A stretch of 58,664 bases of DNA from CAYQLT01 sp964418425 (GCA_964418425.1 CAYQLT010000017.1:1-58664); one strand, 5' to 3'; counted from the first letter of the stretch, positions 43,255 to 53,234 are shown. Program-made: numbers and translations. The notes: generated from the letters alone by a model not told the origin.

Positions 43255-43413
43255 CGCGTTTACTCCTCGGGGGGCTGCGGGGCCGGCGGCGTGGCGCAGC
43301 ACCCTCGCCTCCCCCTGCGCACCGGGCGGGCGTTTGGGGCCGAGCCCTCGCCCGGTATGCCCCGATGACGGTTGCGGCAGATGCAACGGCGGCTGCGGCA
43401 CCTGGGGCACTCC

Positions 43414-46400
43414 CTACGCCTCCGGCATCCTGCCCTTCCGCCCGCCCGCGCTCGCCGCGCGGGGAGCAGACGGCAGTTCCGCCCCCTCGGCGCCACAGCT
43501 GCAGCGGGCAGCCAGAACCAGTTCTGCGTGGCGGGCGCAGTAAAGGTACACCTCTACCCCGCCTCCGTCCGCACCCGACGCGCGCGGGGCACCGCAGAGG
43601 GCCCGGGCCAGGCCCTCCGCGTAGGCCTCCGCCTGGGGGCGGTAGCGGTAGGCCAAAGCCTCGGGCGAGGCGTCATCGGTCTTGTAATCCACAGCCCGAA
43701 GCAGCCCCCCGGCCTCCCGGCACAAGAGGTCGATCCGGCCCTCCCGGATCCGCTCGCCGCCCTCCTCGGCATACACCAGCGGCACCTCCACCCAGCACCC
43801 TTCCGCCGCCTGTGCCCACCGGCGAAGCTCCGAGCCCGGCCCGCAGGCCGCCGCAACCCATTGCCGCACCCGGTGCGCCTCCTCCGCATCCAGTCCCAGC
43901 GCCCAGGCGACCGCGTCTACCTGGCGGCCGATCCAGCCTTCGTCAACCACCAGCCTCCGCTGGCCGGCCCGTTCCATCACCGTATGAAACGCCTGGCCGA
44001 TCCGGGTGCCGTCCGCGGGAGCGGCGTCGTCGGGCTCGTCCACCCCTTCGTCCCACCCGGGTGCGCCCGGCCCCGCCTGCTGCCGCTCCCCGACGCCTGC
44101 CTGCGCTCCCCCCGACTCCCCCAAACCCGGCGGCGCCCCCGCCCGGCTTTCCCCGCCCCCGGGGCCTTCCCGGGCTGCCTCCACCCGCAGCCCGCAGGAC
44201 GCCCGGGCCAGCAGGGCCGCCCGAGCGCGCAGCCACTGTTCCCGAAACTCGGCCAGGCTGCCCGAGAAGCCGCCGCCCGCCTCGAAGGCGGCGGCCGCCT
44301 CCGGTCGGCCGGGCCCCGTCCCGCCCGCCACGGACACCGGGAGCGGCGCAGGCGTGACCTGGTCGCCAAGAGCCAGCCGGGCTACCTGTCCCCAGAAGCC
44401 CTGCTCCCCGCCGGCGGTGCCCACGACCAGGTAGTCCCGGGCCCGGGTCATCGCCACGTAGTACACCCGCACCCGCTCGGCCTGGGAGCGGGCCTTCTCG
44501 GCGGCGGCCGCATCTTCGAAACCCTGGGTCACAAGCCCCAATTCCCGCCGGCCCAGGCGGATCTCCACCCTCCCCGTCCGGCGGTCCACCACCACCGGCT
44601 CGCTCCACGGGCGCTCGCCGAAGAGATTGACGACGAAGACGACCGGGAATTCCAGCCCCTTCGCCTTGTGGACGGTCATCACCCGCACCGCGTCGTCCCC
44701 GGCCTCGGCCAGAGGGGCGTCCTCCTCCTCGGCCGCCGCCGGCCCCCCGGGCCCCCGGCGGCGAAGCCAACGAACGAAGGCGTGCAGGCTGGCACCCTCC
44801 GCCTCATGGGCCGCCGCGTACGACTCCACCTTCGCCAGGTTAGCCAGCGCCCGTTCGCCCCCCGGGGCGGCGGCGGTGAAGGCCCGGTATCCCGTCTCGT
44901 CCAGTAACCGGCGCACCGCCAGATGGGGACAGGCACCGGCCAGCTCCCGATGCCACCGCCAGATCTCCCGCAACGCCTCGGCCACGGAGTGAGGAGCGCC
45001 GTCGCCGGCTGCATCCGCCGCAGCTGGCCCGTCCGCAGGCTGCGCCCGGGCCTCCACCGCCGGCAGGTCGAAGCGGCGGCCCGCCTGCACCCAGCGCAGC
45101 AGCTGGTCGTCCCCCACCCCGAAAAACCCCGAGCGCAGGGCCGCCACCACGGCCATCGTGTCGGTGGGGTCCACCACCGCCGACAACAGCGCGCAAAGCT
45201 CCCGCACCTCGCTGCGGGTGTAAAACTGGCGCCCGCCCGCCACTCGAAACGGCACCCCCGACTCCCGCAGCGCCTCCTCGTACACGTCCAGGTCTGTGAA
45301 AGCAGGCATCAGCACGGCCACATCGCCGAAGCCGGCCGGTCGAAAGGCTCCCCTGCCCTCGTCCCACACCCGAAGCCTCTGCCCTTCGACCAGCTCCCGG
45401 ATGGCCGCCGCCAGCCACAGGGCTTCCGCCTGCCGCCGTTCCGCCGACCCCGCCTGCGGATCAAGCTCCGGTGGCTCCAGGCGGTAGACCCCCGGTGCGA
45501 TGGCCCAAGAGGGCCAGGTCTCCCGGCCCGGATCGGCACGCCAGGGCTCGATGGGCACGTAGTGGGGCTGGTACGCCGGCCCGGCGCCGTCACCGGCCCC
45601 TTGCGGCTGCCCGTCCTCATCCCCGCCGGCGTCCCGCTCGTCCGCGCCCGCCATCAGCCGGGCGAACACCAGGTTCACCCACCGGGCGATGGCGGGAGAC
45701 GAGCGGAAGTTCTGCCGGATGGTCAGCCGTTCCCCCAAAGCCTCAAGCCGCCGCGCCGCCTTCTCGTATATCTCCACGTCCGCCCGCCGGAACCGGTAGA
45801 TGGACTGCTTGGGGTCTCCCACCACAAAGAGCCGCCCGGGGCCCAGTTGTACGTTCTCCCAGTCCGTCGCAGGACCGCTCGAGGGCTGCTCCGCCAGGAA
45901 GAAGACGATCTCGGCCTGCAGGGGATCGGTGTCCTGAAACTCGTCCACCAGCACGTGCTGCCAGCGCAGCTGGAACTGGCGCCGCACGGCCGGGAAGTCC
46001 CGAAGGAGGTCCCGACACAGCAGCAGCTGGTCCAGGAAGTCGATGCACCCTCTTCGCTTCTTCTCTTCCTGAGCCCAGGCTATGAACTCGCAAAGCCAGG
46101 ACGCCAGGGCCTCGGCGGCCAGCCGGCCCGCCCGAGCCACAATCCCCGCCAGCTCCCCCTGCAGCTCCGCGAAGGCCCGGCGGGCTTGCTCCAGGCGCTG
46201 GCGGCTGGGCCAGTTGGCCTGCGCCCCGAGAGACCCCGGCGCCCTGGTCGTACCGAAAGCCTCCAGCCACACCCGGGACCGGCGCCAGAGCGCGGCCAGC
46301 GCCGCCAGGCCCTGCGGGCCCTCTGCTTCGCTCCCCGGAATCTCCAGGCCCCCATCGCCGGAGATCTCCTCGAGCTGGTCCTTTAGCCGGCGAATGGCCT

Positions 46401-47187
46401 GCGCCATCCGGTCATCCGGCCGCACACCCTCAGTGTGCAGCGTACCGCCCGACCCGGCCAGCTCCCGTCTCAGGCGCTCTTCGAAGGCCTGCAGTGCGCC
46501 GGCGAGTTCGCCCGCCGGCACCGCCGTCACGCCCTTGCGAGCCCGCAGCGCCACGTCCCGGTGCTCGTACAGGCGCCAGGCCGCATCCCGAAGCGCTCCG
46601 GTGTCCAGCCCCACGGCCAGGGCCAGGCGCAAGAGCACGGCGCCCCGGCTGGCCCCAGGGTCGGTCGCCTCGGGCACCTCGGATTTCAACCACTCCCGCC
46701 ACAGCTCGTCGAAAAGCTCTTCGGAACGCGCCGGATCCAGGGTTTCGAAACCCGGGTGCAGGCCCGCCTCGATGGGCCGCTCCCGCAGGATGGTCAGGGC
46801 CAGGGAGTGGATGGTGGAGACCTGGGCGGCTTCCAGTTCCAGAGCTCGCTCGGGATCCTCCGCCTCCAGCCGGGCTCGAAGCCTTTGCTTCAGTTCCGCA
46901 GCCGCCATCTCCGTGAAGGTGATGGCGGCGATGTGGGACGGGCGAACGCCGCAGGCGATAAGCCCCACGATCCGGTCCACCAGAAGGGTGGTCTTACCCG
47001 TGCCGGCGGCCGCCTCCACGCACAGGCATCGGTCCAGGCGTTCCCGGACCGCACGCCGCTCCAAGGCGTCCACGGGCTCCCGGTCGGGCCGCAAGCCCCT
47101 GTCCCCGCCCGCCGGCGACGACGGGGACGCCGCGTCGATTGCCGGCACGGGCAGCTCTTCGTGGCCCGGGTGCCGCCTGTCGCCCAT
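43414..47187 (-). CDS. addA: AddA-type UvrD/RecB helicase with C-terminal PD-(D/E)XK nuclease
   Basis: A 1257-residue DNA end-processing helicase-nuclease. Walker A is AAAGTGKTTLLVDRI (~60-74), motif Ia AITFTEMAAAELKQRL, motif II LVDEFQDTDPLQAE, motif III GDPKQSIYRFRRADVE, motif V MTVHKAKGLEFPVVFVVNLFGE and motif VI VYYVAMTRARDYLVVG. The C-terminal nuclease has RIDLLCREAGGLLRAVDYKTDD, including the D...(D/E)xK residues. Length and order match AddA (~1240 residues). ATG 47187 overlaps the AddB-like stop in ATGA; longer in-frame sequence is non-family. With AddB it resects double-strand breaks for recombination. Confidence 0.93.
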   Translation of the reverse strand: MGDRRHPGHEELPVPAIDAASPSSPAGGDRGLRPDREPVDALERRAVRERLDRCLCVEAAAGTGKTTLLVDRIVGLIACGVRPSHIAAITFTEMAAAELKQRLRARLEAEDPERALELEAAQVSTIHSLALTILRERPIEAGLHPGFETLDPARSEELFDELWREWLKSEVPEATDPGASRGAVLLRLALAVGLDTGALRDAAWRLYEHRDVALRARKGVTAVPAGELAGALQAFEERLRRELAGSGGTLHTEGVRPDDRMAQAIRRLKDQLEEISGDGGLEIPGSEAEGPQGLAALAALWRRSRVWLEAFGTTRAPGSLGAQANWPSRQRLEQARRAFAELQGELAGIVARAGRLAAEALASWLCEFIAWAQEEKKRRGCIDFLDQLLLCRDLLRDFPAVRRQFQLRWQHVLVDEFQDTDPLQAEIVFFLAEQPSSGPATDWENVQLGPGRLFVVGDPKQSIYRFRRADVEIYEKAARRLEALGERLTIRQNFRSSPAIARWVNLVFARLMAGADERDAGGDEDGQPQGAGDGAGPAYQPHYVPIEPWRADPGRETWPSWAIAPGVYRLEPPELDPQAGSAERRQAEALWLAAAIRELVEGQRLRVWDEGRGAFRPAGFGDVAVLMPAFTDLDVYEEALRESGVPFRVAGGRQFYTRSEVRELCALLSAVVDPTDTMAVVAALRSGFFGVGDDQLLRWVQAGRRFDLPAVEARAQPADGPAAADAAGDGAPHSVAEALREIWRWHRELAGACPHLAVRRLLDETGYRAFTAAAPGGERALANLAKVESYAAAHEAEGASLHAFVRWLRRRGPGGPAAAEEEDAPLAEAGDDAVRVMTVHKAKGLEFPVVFVVNLFGERPWSEPVVVDRRTGRVEIRLGRRELGLVTQGFEDAAAAEKARSQAERVRVYYVAMTRARDYLVVGTAGGEQGFWGQVARLALGDQVTPAPLPVSVAGGTGPGRPEAAAAFEAGGGFSGSLAEFREQWLRARAALLARASCGLRVEAAREGPGGGESRAGAPPGLGESGGAQAGVGERQQAGPGAPGWDEGVDEPDDAAPADGTRIGQAFHTVMERAGQRRLVVDEGWIGRQVDAVAWALGLDAEEAHRVRQWVAAACGPGSELRRWAQAAEGCWVEVPLVYAEEGGERIREGRIDLLCREAGGLLRAVDYKTDDASPEALAYRYRPQAEAYAEGLARALCGAPRASGADGGGVEVYLYCARHAELVLAARCSCGAEGAELPSAPRAASAGGRKGRMPEA

Positions 47188-50100
47188 CAGCGCACCTCCT
47201 GGCGCACCCGATCCAGTTCGGCGGCCTGCGGGGGGCGGGATTTGCGCGCCAGCTGCCGGGTCGCCTCGGGGCCGCAGATGGCGTAGAACTGGCAGGCGCT
47301 GCAGCGGAATGCCGGGTGCGGGTCGGGTGCGAAATAGCCGGCCTCGACCCCCGCCACCAGCGCCCGCACCACCCGGCGCAGAACCGGCTCGGCGGCGCTC
47401 CATTCGGCCCCCGAAAGCTCCACCCAGTGGGGCGAACCGGTCGAGTCCAGGTACACGAGGGCGGCGCTGCAGCATGCGACATCGGCGCCCGTCAGCTCGC
47501 TGGCCGCTCGCAGGTAGACGGCCGGCTGCAGGCGCAGGCCTCCCTCCAGCCGTGCGGCCGGCCCGTCCTTGGGGCGGCCGGACTTGTAATCCACGACCCG
47601 CACCCGCCCCGGCGGGCCCGACCCGGCTCCCGGCCGCACGTCCAGGCGGTCGATGCGCCCCTTGAAATAGACCGGCTGCCCGTCCCCGACGGCCAGGGCC
47701 AGCCCGCCGAAGGGCTTCTCGACCTGCACCGGCACAAGCCCCTCCCGGGATCGGCGGGCCGCATCCTGCACGACGAAACGGGCCAGAACCTGACTCAGCG
47801 CGTCCGCCTGCACCCTGGCCACCCCGGCCAGCTCGGCCAGCGCCGCCTCGTCCTGCCCCAGCGCCTCTTGAACGGCCGCTCGCAGGGCGGCCTCCCAGCC
47901 GGGGGGCAGGGTGTCGCCGGCAGAGCCAAGAACCTCCTGGTAGAAGCGCCCCAGGGCTCGGTGCACCACGCCGCCGCGCACAAGCCCCGTCAGCCCCTCG
48001 CCCTCCTCGGGCTCGCCCTCGGCCTCCATCCCCAGCAGGCGGTGAAAGAGATACAGGCGGGGGCAGCGGGCGTAATCTTCCAGCTCCGTGGGCGACCACA
48101 TCGGGCGCTGCGGGGTTGCCCCCGAGCTGTCCAGCCGGTCGCCCACCCAGCCGTCGTACGGTGTGAGCGCACTTCCCCACCGGGCCCGGCGGGCGGCGGC
48201 ACCGCGAGCGCCGTGGGGATAGAAGCGGCCCATCTCGGCGATCCCGCCCGTCCCCAGCCAACGGGCCACAGCCACATCCACGTCGTGAACGCTGGGAAGG
48301 TTCGCCAGGCCGGCCGGCGTTTGGCGGGAGAGCACAAACAACGGCGCCAGCCGAACAGTCTCGTCGATGACGCCGGCCCGCTCCAGCCGTTCCACGAAGG
48401 GGGAGGCCAGAAGCTCCCGGCCGGACGCTGCGTCAAAGCGAGCCCTGGTCAACACCGTGCCCGTTCGGGCAGCGGTGGCGGCCCAGGCAAACAGCGCCTC
48501 TTCCCGGAGGCTGTGCCGCACCGCCTGCTCCACGGGGCCGACCCCCGAAAGCCACTCCAGATCCTGCGGGCTGAGGACCGGGTCCGGCGAGGGGCCGGCG
48601 GGAAAGCCCGGCTGCACCAGGCCGGTTACGACCACCGCATCGAAGGCGCATCCCACCGCCTGGGGAGCGGTCAAAAGGGCCACCGCCCCCTGCTCGAACC
48701 GGGGGCCCTCCCCTACGGCCGAAGGGATGCCAAGCACCCCATCGGCCGCCTCGGCGAACAGCTCGATGGAGACCGAGGCCCCCGGCACGTCCACCTCGTC
48801 GAGACGGGCCAGCCCGGCAAGGCGAGCCCGGACGGCCGCCGTACCCGGTGCGCCGCCGTCCACTGCCCGATCCAGCCACTCGCAGGCCGCCCTTGCCATG
48901 GCGCTCCACGTGCCCCACCGGGGGAACGCATCCAGCTCCTGCAAGAGGGCCCGGATCGCCGGGAGCAGAGCCGAAGCGGCCTCAGCGCCGCTCTCCTCGC
49001 CGGGAGCTGCCTGCAGGCGCTGCAGGCGAGCCGCCCAGGCCCCGGGGTCCCCCGCCAGGCCTGCCCGCACGCTGAGGCGCTCCCAGAGGGCCGGATGCCA
49101 GGCCGATGGCTCCAGGCCCAACCACTGGGGCCGCAGGGGGGCCTGGCGCAGCCAGTCCATGAGGGGTACCCGCCGCATCCCGTCTCGCACCAGGGCCAGC
49201 CATCCCAAAACGGCCCGGCCTGCGGGCGTATCGGCCGCCGCCTCACCCCCCGGCACGAACACGGGAAGCCCTGCCCGACGCAAGGCCTCCCGGACCCGGC
49301 GAAGCGGGGGCCCGTCCCGCCGGCAGATGACGGCCGTGCGCCACAAGGGCACGCCGGCCTGCGCCGCCGCAATCACCTGCTCGACGGCCACGTCCGCCTC
49401 CTCCAGTTCGGTGGCGCACGAGACAGACCGGATCCGAACCGGACCGGGCCGAGGCCACGCCACGAAGGGTTCGCCAGGCCGGGGCGCACGGGAGACCTCC
49501 ACCTGGCCGGCCTGCTCCAAGGCGTCGAGCAACCGCTTCCAGGTCGGCGCCCCATCGAAGGCGTCGTCCACGCCCCACAGCTTCACCCACCGGGCGCCCA
49601 GGTGCCGGGCCACCGCCGGGGCGCTTTGCTCCACCACGTCTGCCGCCACCGCCAGCAGGGTCGCCTCATCTGCGAAGCCGGGCCCGCGCCCCGCCAGGGG
49701 CAGGCGCTGCTGCAGGGTGCGGCCCACTGCGGCAAGGCTTCGCCAGCGCTCCCGTTCCGCCGGCTCTTTGGCCTTCCCGGCAAGAGCCTCCAGCCGCTCG
49801 GGCGTCACTCCCAGCCGCCGCAACCGGCGCATCGTGCCGGCCAGCGCACCCGTCAGGCCCGGCCGCGACGCCACCCCCGCAAAATAGCCACCGTCCCCTT
49901 CGATGGCCCGGCGCACCAGGAGCTCAAAACCCCAGGGCGGAAGCGCCCGCAGCTCCCGGTCGGCCGCTTCGGCCGCCGCCAGGGCATGCACCAGCCCCGA
50001 GGGCGTGGTGAAACGCACGCTCGCATGCGCGCCGGTCTCGCACGCTGCTGCGAGGCGCCGGCGCAGCTGCACCGCCGCCGGCCACGAGGGCACCACCACC

Positions 50101-50192
50101 AGCGCCGGAGCCAGAGGGTCTTCCCGGCGCAGGGCGGCCAGCTCGTCCACCAGCTGCTGCTGGAGCTGTGCGGCCGACGGGCTGACGCCCAA
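47187..50192 (-). CDS. addB: AddB-like helicase-nuclease subunit with Fe-S-type PD-(D/E)XK nuclease
   Basis: A 1001-residue partner of AddA. The N terminus (APALVVVPSWPAAVQLRRRLA) sits where SF1 helicases have Walker A but lacks the GxxGxGKT loop. The middle is a degenerate SF1-like scaffold (RTAVICRRDGPPLRRVREALRRAGLPV). The C terminus is a nuclease (VYFKGRIDRLDVRPG and RVRVVDYKSGRPKD) with an Fe-S Cys set: one in YARCPRLYLFHRLLG and three in CSACQFYAIC (CX2CX5C). Classical Bacillus AddB has an intact Walker A, so this subunit is probably ATP-independent. TTG 50192 lies behind GAGGAGGGG. It overlaps addA by 3 bp. Confidence 0.88.
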   Translation of the reverse strand: MGVSPSAAQLQQQLVDELAALRREDPLAPALVVVPSWPAAVQLRRRLAAACETGAHASVRFTTPSGLVHALAAAEAADRELRALPPWGFELLVRRAIEGDGGYFAGVASRPGLTGALAGTMRRLRRLGVTPERLEALAGKAKEPAERERWRSLAAVGRTLQQRLPLAGRGPGFADEATLLAVAADVVEQSAPAVARHLGARWVKLWGVDDAFDGAPTWKRLLDALEQAGQVEVSRAPRPGEPFVAWPRPGPVRIRSVSCATELEEADVAVEQVIAAAQAGVPLWRTAVICRRDGPPLRRVREALRRAGLPVFVPGGEAAADTPAGRAVLGWLALVRDGMRRVPLMDWLRQAPLRPQWLGLEPSAWHPALWERLSVRAGLAGDPGAWAARLQRLQAAPGEESGAEAASALLPAIRALLQELDAFPRWGTWSAMARAACEWLDRAVDGGAPGTAAVRARLAGLARLDEVDVPGASVSIELFAEAADGVLGIPSAVGEGPRFEQGAVALLTAPQAVGCAFDAVVVTGLVQPGFPAGPSPDPVLSPQDLEWLSGVGPVEQAVRHSLREEALFAWAATAARTGTVLTRARFDAASGRELLASPFVERLERAGVIDETVRLAPLFVLSRQTPAGLANLPSVHDVDVAVARWLGTGGIAEMGRFYPHGARGAAARRARWGSALTPYDGWVGDRLDSSGATPQRPMWSPTELEDYARCPRLYLFHRLLGMEAEGEPEEGEGLTGLVRGGVVHRALGRFYQEVLGSAGDTLPPGWEAALRAAVQEALGQDEAALAELAGVARVQADALSQVLARFVVQDAARRSREGLVPVQVEKPFGGLALAVGDGQPVYFKGRIDRLDVRPGAGSGPPGRVRVVDYKSGRPKDGPAARLEGGLRLQPAVYLRAASELTGADVACCSAALVYLDSTGSPHWVELSGAEWSAAEPVLRRVVRALVAGVEAGYFAPDPHPAFRCSACQFYAICGPEATRQLARKSRPPQAAELDRVRQEVR

Positions 50193-50221
50193 AGCCCCCC
50201 ACCCCTCCTCGGCTTGCCGGC

Positions 50222-51106
50222 TCAGGCCGGCTCGTCCTCAAACGGTGAGCGGGCCGTCGCCCGGTCCACGGTCAGCACGCAGTCCGGGTGCTCCTGGCAG
50301 AAGGTCACCGGATACTCCACCGTCACCGGCCCGAACAGGGCCACCCGCAACGCCGTCTGCTTCCAGGGCCCGGTGGTGCTGTAAAGGCGGATGCGGCGGG
50401 CCCCCAGGATCTCCCGCATTCCCAGAGTGATGGCCATGGGCGGCACCAGCGCCAGCGCGCCCCCCGCCTCCCGCTGAGCCATGGCGACCAGGGTGTCGGG
50501 GTTGAGGAAGACCACCCGGGTCGTGGAGCGGCGGAACGCTTCCGGCGTCACCGCCAGCCACGGCCAAAGGGGTGGCTCGTTGTAGGCCAGGTGCCCGTGA
50601 AACCCGATCCCGCCGTAGGCGGTGTCGACGCCCCCCACGGCCTCGATGGCCCGGGCTATGCCGTCGAGATCGTAGGGGGTCGGGAAGTGCCGCTGGCCCT
50701 CGGGCACGTTGAGCTCGGGGTCGATGCGGTCGTAGAAGTGGCGCCTCCACCAACCCTCGAAGCTGAACGGGCTGTCCAGCGGCAGAGGCCGGCCCTGCCA
50801 GTCCAGGTGCTCGTCCATGTGGAACATGTGCACCCGGCGCAGGCTCAGCCGGCGCTCGTTGACCCACCGCGCCAGAAGCGGCCAGGGCTCCTTCGGCCCG
50901 CACGGGACGATGAGGCGAGTGGGCCTTCCGTGGGCTTCGTTGGCGGCGATCTCCTCGAAGACGGCCCGGGCAAAGTCCTCGATGACGGCCTGAGCCGACT
51001 CCAGCACCCGCAGCCGCAGCCGGGCCTGCGGGTGCGCCGCAAGCTCATTCGACGGGATCCGCATCCAACGCATCAGCTGCTCCGGGTCGATGGTCGAGTA
51101 CCCCAA
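50222..51106 (-). CDS. NagB-like sugar-phosphate isomerase/deaminase family protein
   Basis: A 294-residue protein of the glucosamine-6-phosphate deaminase/6-phosphogluconolactonase fold. Family blocks are VHMFHMDEHLDWQGRPL (the LDEY-type Asp), GGIGFHGHLAYNEP (the GxGxDGHIAFNEP motif), LVPPMAITLGMREIL and STTGPWKQTALRVAL. In E. coli NagB the motif contains Asp141 of the ring-opening triad; here that residue is His170. The protein may act on a different sugar phosphate or be non-catalytic. TTG 51106 follows GAGGAGG at 9 bp. It lies 35 bp after the isocitrate/isopropylmalate dehydrogenase-family gene. Confidence 0.82.
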   Translation of the reverse strand: MGYSTIDPEQLMRWMRIPSNELAAHPQARLRLRVLESAQAVIEDFARAVFEEIAANEAHGRPTRLIVPCGPKEPWPLLARWVNERRLSLRRVHMFHMDEHLDWQGRPLPLDSPFSFEGWWRRHFYDRIDPELNVPEGQRHFPTPYDLDGIARAIEAVGGVDTAYGGIGFHGHLAYNEPPLWPWLAVTPEAFRRSTTRVVFLNPDTLVAMAQREAGGALALVPPMAITLGMREILGARRIRLYSTTGPWKQTALRVALFGPVTVEYPVTFCQEHPDCVLTVDRATARSPFEDEPA

Positions 51107-51141
51107 CCTCTTGCGCCTCCTCGATGGGCGCTGGAGGGCCC

Positions 51142-52215
51142 TCAAAGCCCCAGGCTCGCCCACACCTCCAGCTTTGCCCGCACCCGCTCGATGACCTCGT
51201 CCGTGAACTCGGTGGTGGAGGCCTGCCCCCCGAGGTCCACGGTCCGCACGCCCGCCCGGATGGCCTCCAGGGCTGCCTCGTAGATGGCCCGCGAGGCCCT
51301 TTGCGCGCCGGGCTCGGGCAGGTAACTGAGCAGAGCGGCCCCCGCCAGGATCATGGCCAGCGGGTTGGCGACGTTTTTCCCCGCAAGCCGGGGAGCCGTC
51401 CCGTGCGGCGCTTCGGCCATGACCGTCTTCACCCGCAGCTGGTCGTCCATCGCCAAAAGCAGCGACTCCGAGCCGGCCACGCTTCCGAACATCTGCAGCA
51501 CCATATCGGACAGGCAGTCCCCGTCCCGGTTGAGGGCCGGGATGACCAGCGGCTCGCCGGTCTGCGAGAGCAGCAGGGCGTAAGTGGCGTCGATGAGCTG
51601 CGGATCGTAGGGGACATCCGGATGGCGGGCCGCCGCAGCATCCATCTCCTCCTTGAGCATTCCCTCGTAGACGGGGCTCACCGTGTACTTGGGCCCTCCG
51701 AACACCTTGCCTCCCAGCCGCCGGGCCTGCAGGAAAGCGAACTCCGCGACCGCCCGGCAGACGCTCCGGCTGATACGCTCCGTGCGATACGCCACCTCGT
51801 CATCGCCTTCGGCCTGCCGCCACTCCCGGGCGCCGTACGCATCGCCCACCGCCATGCGAATGACGCTGATGGGCGCACTCACGCCGGCGATGGGCCGCAC
51901 CCCCGGGATGACCCGGCCCGTCCGCACGATGACCGTGCCGTCGATGGCCTCCCGCAAAAGCGCGTTGGGGCTGCCCACATCGTCGCGGCCCTCGGGCGTC
52001 ACGGTGGCCGCCTTCAGCCCGAACCCCGCCTCCACCATCGCCCGGGCCGCCTCCCGAACCACCTCGTTTCGGGTGCGGCGCCGGTTGTCCAGACTCAGGT
52101 CGAAGTGCACGAACCGAAGGGGGAGTTTGACCACCGACGGATCCAACACCCGCAGCGCCTCCAGCAGCAATTCCTGACCCGTCTGGTCGCCTTCCAGGAC
52201 GACGATGGTGCTCAT
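51142..52215 (-). CDS. Isocitrate/isopropylmalate dehydrogenase-family protein
   Basis: A 357-residue NAD(P)-dependent beta-decarboxylating dehydrogenase. It starts IVVLEGDQTGQELL (the GDGIGxE-like loop). It has catalytic Lys/Tyr-type blocks (GGPKYTVSPVYEGMLKEEMD), the substrate-metal segment NRDGDCLSDMVLQMFGSVAGSESLLLAMD and the nucleotide loop EAPHGTAPRLAGKNVANPLAMILAGAAL. The usual S/R substrate motif is less standard, so isocitrate, isopropylmalate, homoisocitrate or tartrate-type substrates are all possible. ATG 52215 starts exactly at the fold. There is no leu or citrate cycle neighbour to help. Confidence 0.87.
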   Translation of the reverse strand: MSTIVVLEGDQTGQELLLEALRVLDPSVVKLPLRFVHFDLSLDNRRRTRNEVVREAARAMVEAGFGLKAATVTPEGRDDVGSPNALLREAIDGTVIVRTGRVIPGVRPIAGVSAPISVIRMAVGDAYGAREWRQAEGDDEVAYRTERISRSVCRAVAEFAFLQARRLGGKVFGGPKYTVSPVYEGMLKEEMDAAAARHPDVPYDPQLIDATYALLLSQTGEPLVIPALNRDGDCLSDMVLQMFGSVAGSESLLLAMDDQLRVKTVMAEAPHGTAPRLAGKNVANPLAMILAGAALLSYLPEPGAQRASRAIYEAALEAIRAGVRTVDLGGQASTTEFTDEVIERVRAKLEVWASLGL

Positions 52216-52362
52216 GGCTCTTTCGCACGACCCCCGCCGCCTTCGCCCGGCCTCCTGCGCGTGGCAGAAGTTCGCCTGCCCCGCCTCCTGCACGCCGCGG
52301 CGAGCCGGTCCCTCGGTGCGGCCCGGCCCTGGCCGACGTCGCTTGCGGTGCCTTGCCCTGCG

Positions 52363-53061
52363 TCACAGCCCCACGCCTGCGAACAGCATCCCGGCCGCCA
52401 GCAGCGCGACCACCACTGCGAACAGGGCGAAGCCGCCGGCCGACCCGGCGATGAGAAACAGCCCGTCGCCCTTCAAAAACCCCAGCCCTGTCACCAGCAC
52501 CAGCAGGGCCGGCAGGCTGTTGAGAAAGGGCAGGGGGAGCAGCATCAAAAGCCCTGAGAGCGCCACCGCAAAGCCCGCCGCCCGGTGGACGGGCTCCGAG
52601 GTGGCAACCGGCAGCCTTCGCGACGAGATGCGCTCCAGCCGCTCCAGCACCGGAAGCGCCCGGTTTTGCAAGAAGGAGGCCGCCTTCTCGCCGATGACCA
52701 TCGCCCGCACCCGCCGGGGAAGCCAGGGCCGGCGCCGCCCCAGGCCTCTCTGCAGCCCCAGGCCCATGAACGCCGCCCCGATGGCAGCCGCCGTCCCCCA
52801 GGGCAGCACCGGGACGAACGGTGGCAGGGAGAGCGCCACAAACAGAAGCCCAAACCCGTGCTCCTCCGAACGGTCCATGAGATCGCCCAGGGTCAGCGGC
52901 CGGTTACCCGCCGAACCTGCGCCGGCGGACTGCAGCAGCTCCCGCAGCCTTGCGCTCAGGCCCTCCCCGGGGCCCTGTACCCTGTCTTCGCGCAACGGAG
53001 CCTGTCGCCCGGGCGAGCGCCGCAGGCGACCCCATAGCCCGTAGCGAAACTCCACACCCAC
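52363..53061 (-). CDS. ExoD-family membrane protein
   Basis: A 232-residue membrane protein matching the exopolysaccharide-synthesis ExoD family. Its signature is LTLGDLMDRSEEHGFGLLFVALSLPPFVPVLPWG (in parts, residues ~55-90), followed by a basic loop and helices FAVALSGLLMLLPLPFLNSLPAL and GFALFAVVVALLAAGMLF. The first 50 residues are charged and probably cytoplasmic. ExoD is needed for alkali tolerance and exopolysaccharide in rhizobia; its molecular role is unknown. It is the first gene of the minus-strand housekeeping run. Confidence 0.82.
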   Translation of the reverse strand: MGVEFRYGLWGRLRRSPGRQAPLREDRVQGPGEGLSARLRELLQSAGAGSAGNRPLTLGDLMDRSEEHGFGLLFVALSLPPFVPVLPWGTAAAIGAAFMGLGLQRGLGRRRPWLPRRVRAMVIGEKAASFLQNRALPVLERLERISSRRLPVATSEPVHRAAGFAVALSGLLMLLPLPFLNSLPALLVLVTGLGFLKGDGLFLIAGSAGGFALFAVVVALLAAGMLFAGVGL

Positions 53062-53234
53062 AGAACCGACCCCTCCGGCGCTCCGGGTAAGCCCGGATCG
53101 TCGCGTAGGCAGAGATCTTCGGGCCGGCTGGCCGGCCCTGTGCCCGGGGCCTCCCGGGCCGGCAACAGTTTATCATGGTCTTGAGGCCGCGGCGGCAACA
53201 TTAGGGCGTGGCGGCCTGGCGGGAGGCGTGTGGC

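Noticed and set aside
43414..48261. A 1615-residue AddA with a long N-terminal extension
   Set aside because: The extension overlaps AddB in another frame, is Arg/Gly-rich and lacks family sequence; the ATG at 47187 overlaps the AddB stop in the standard way.
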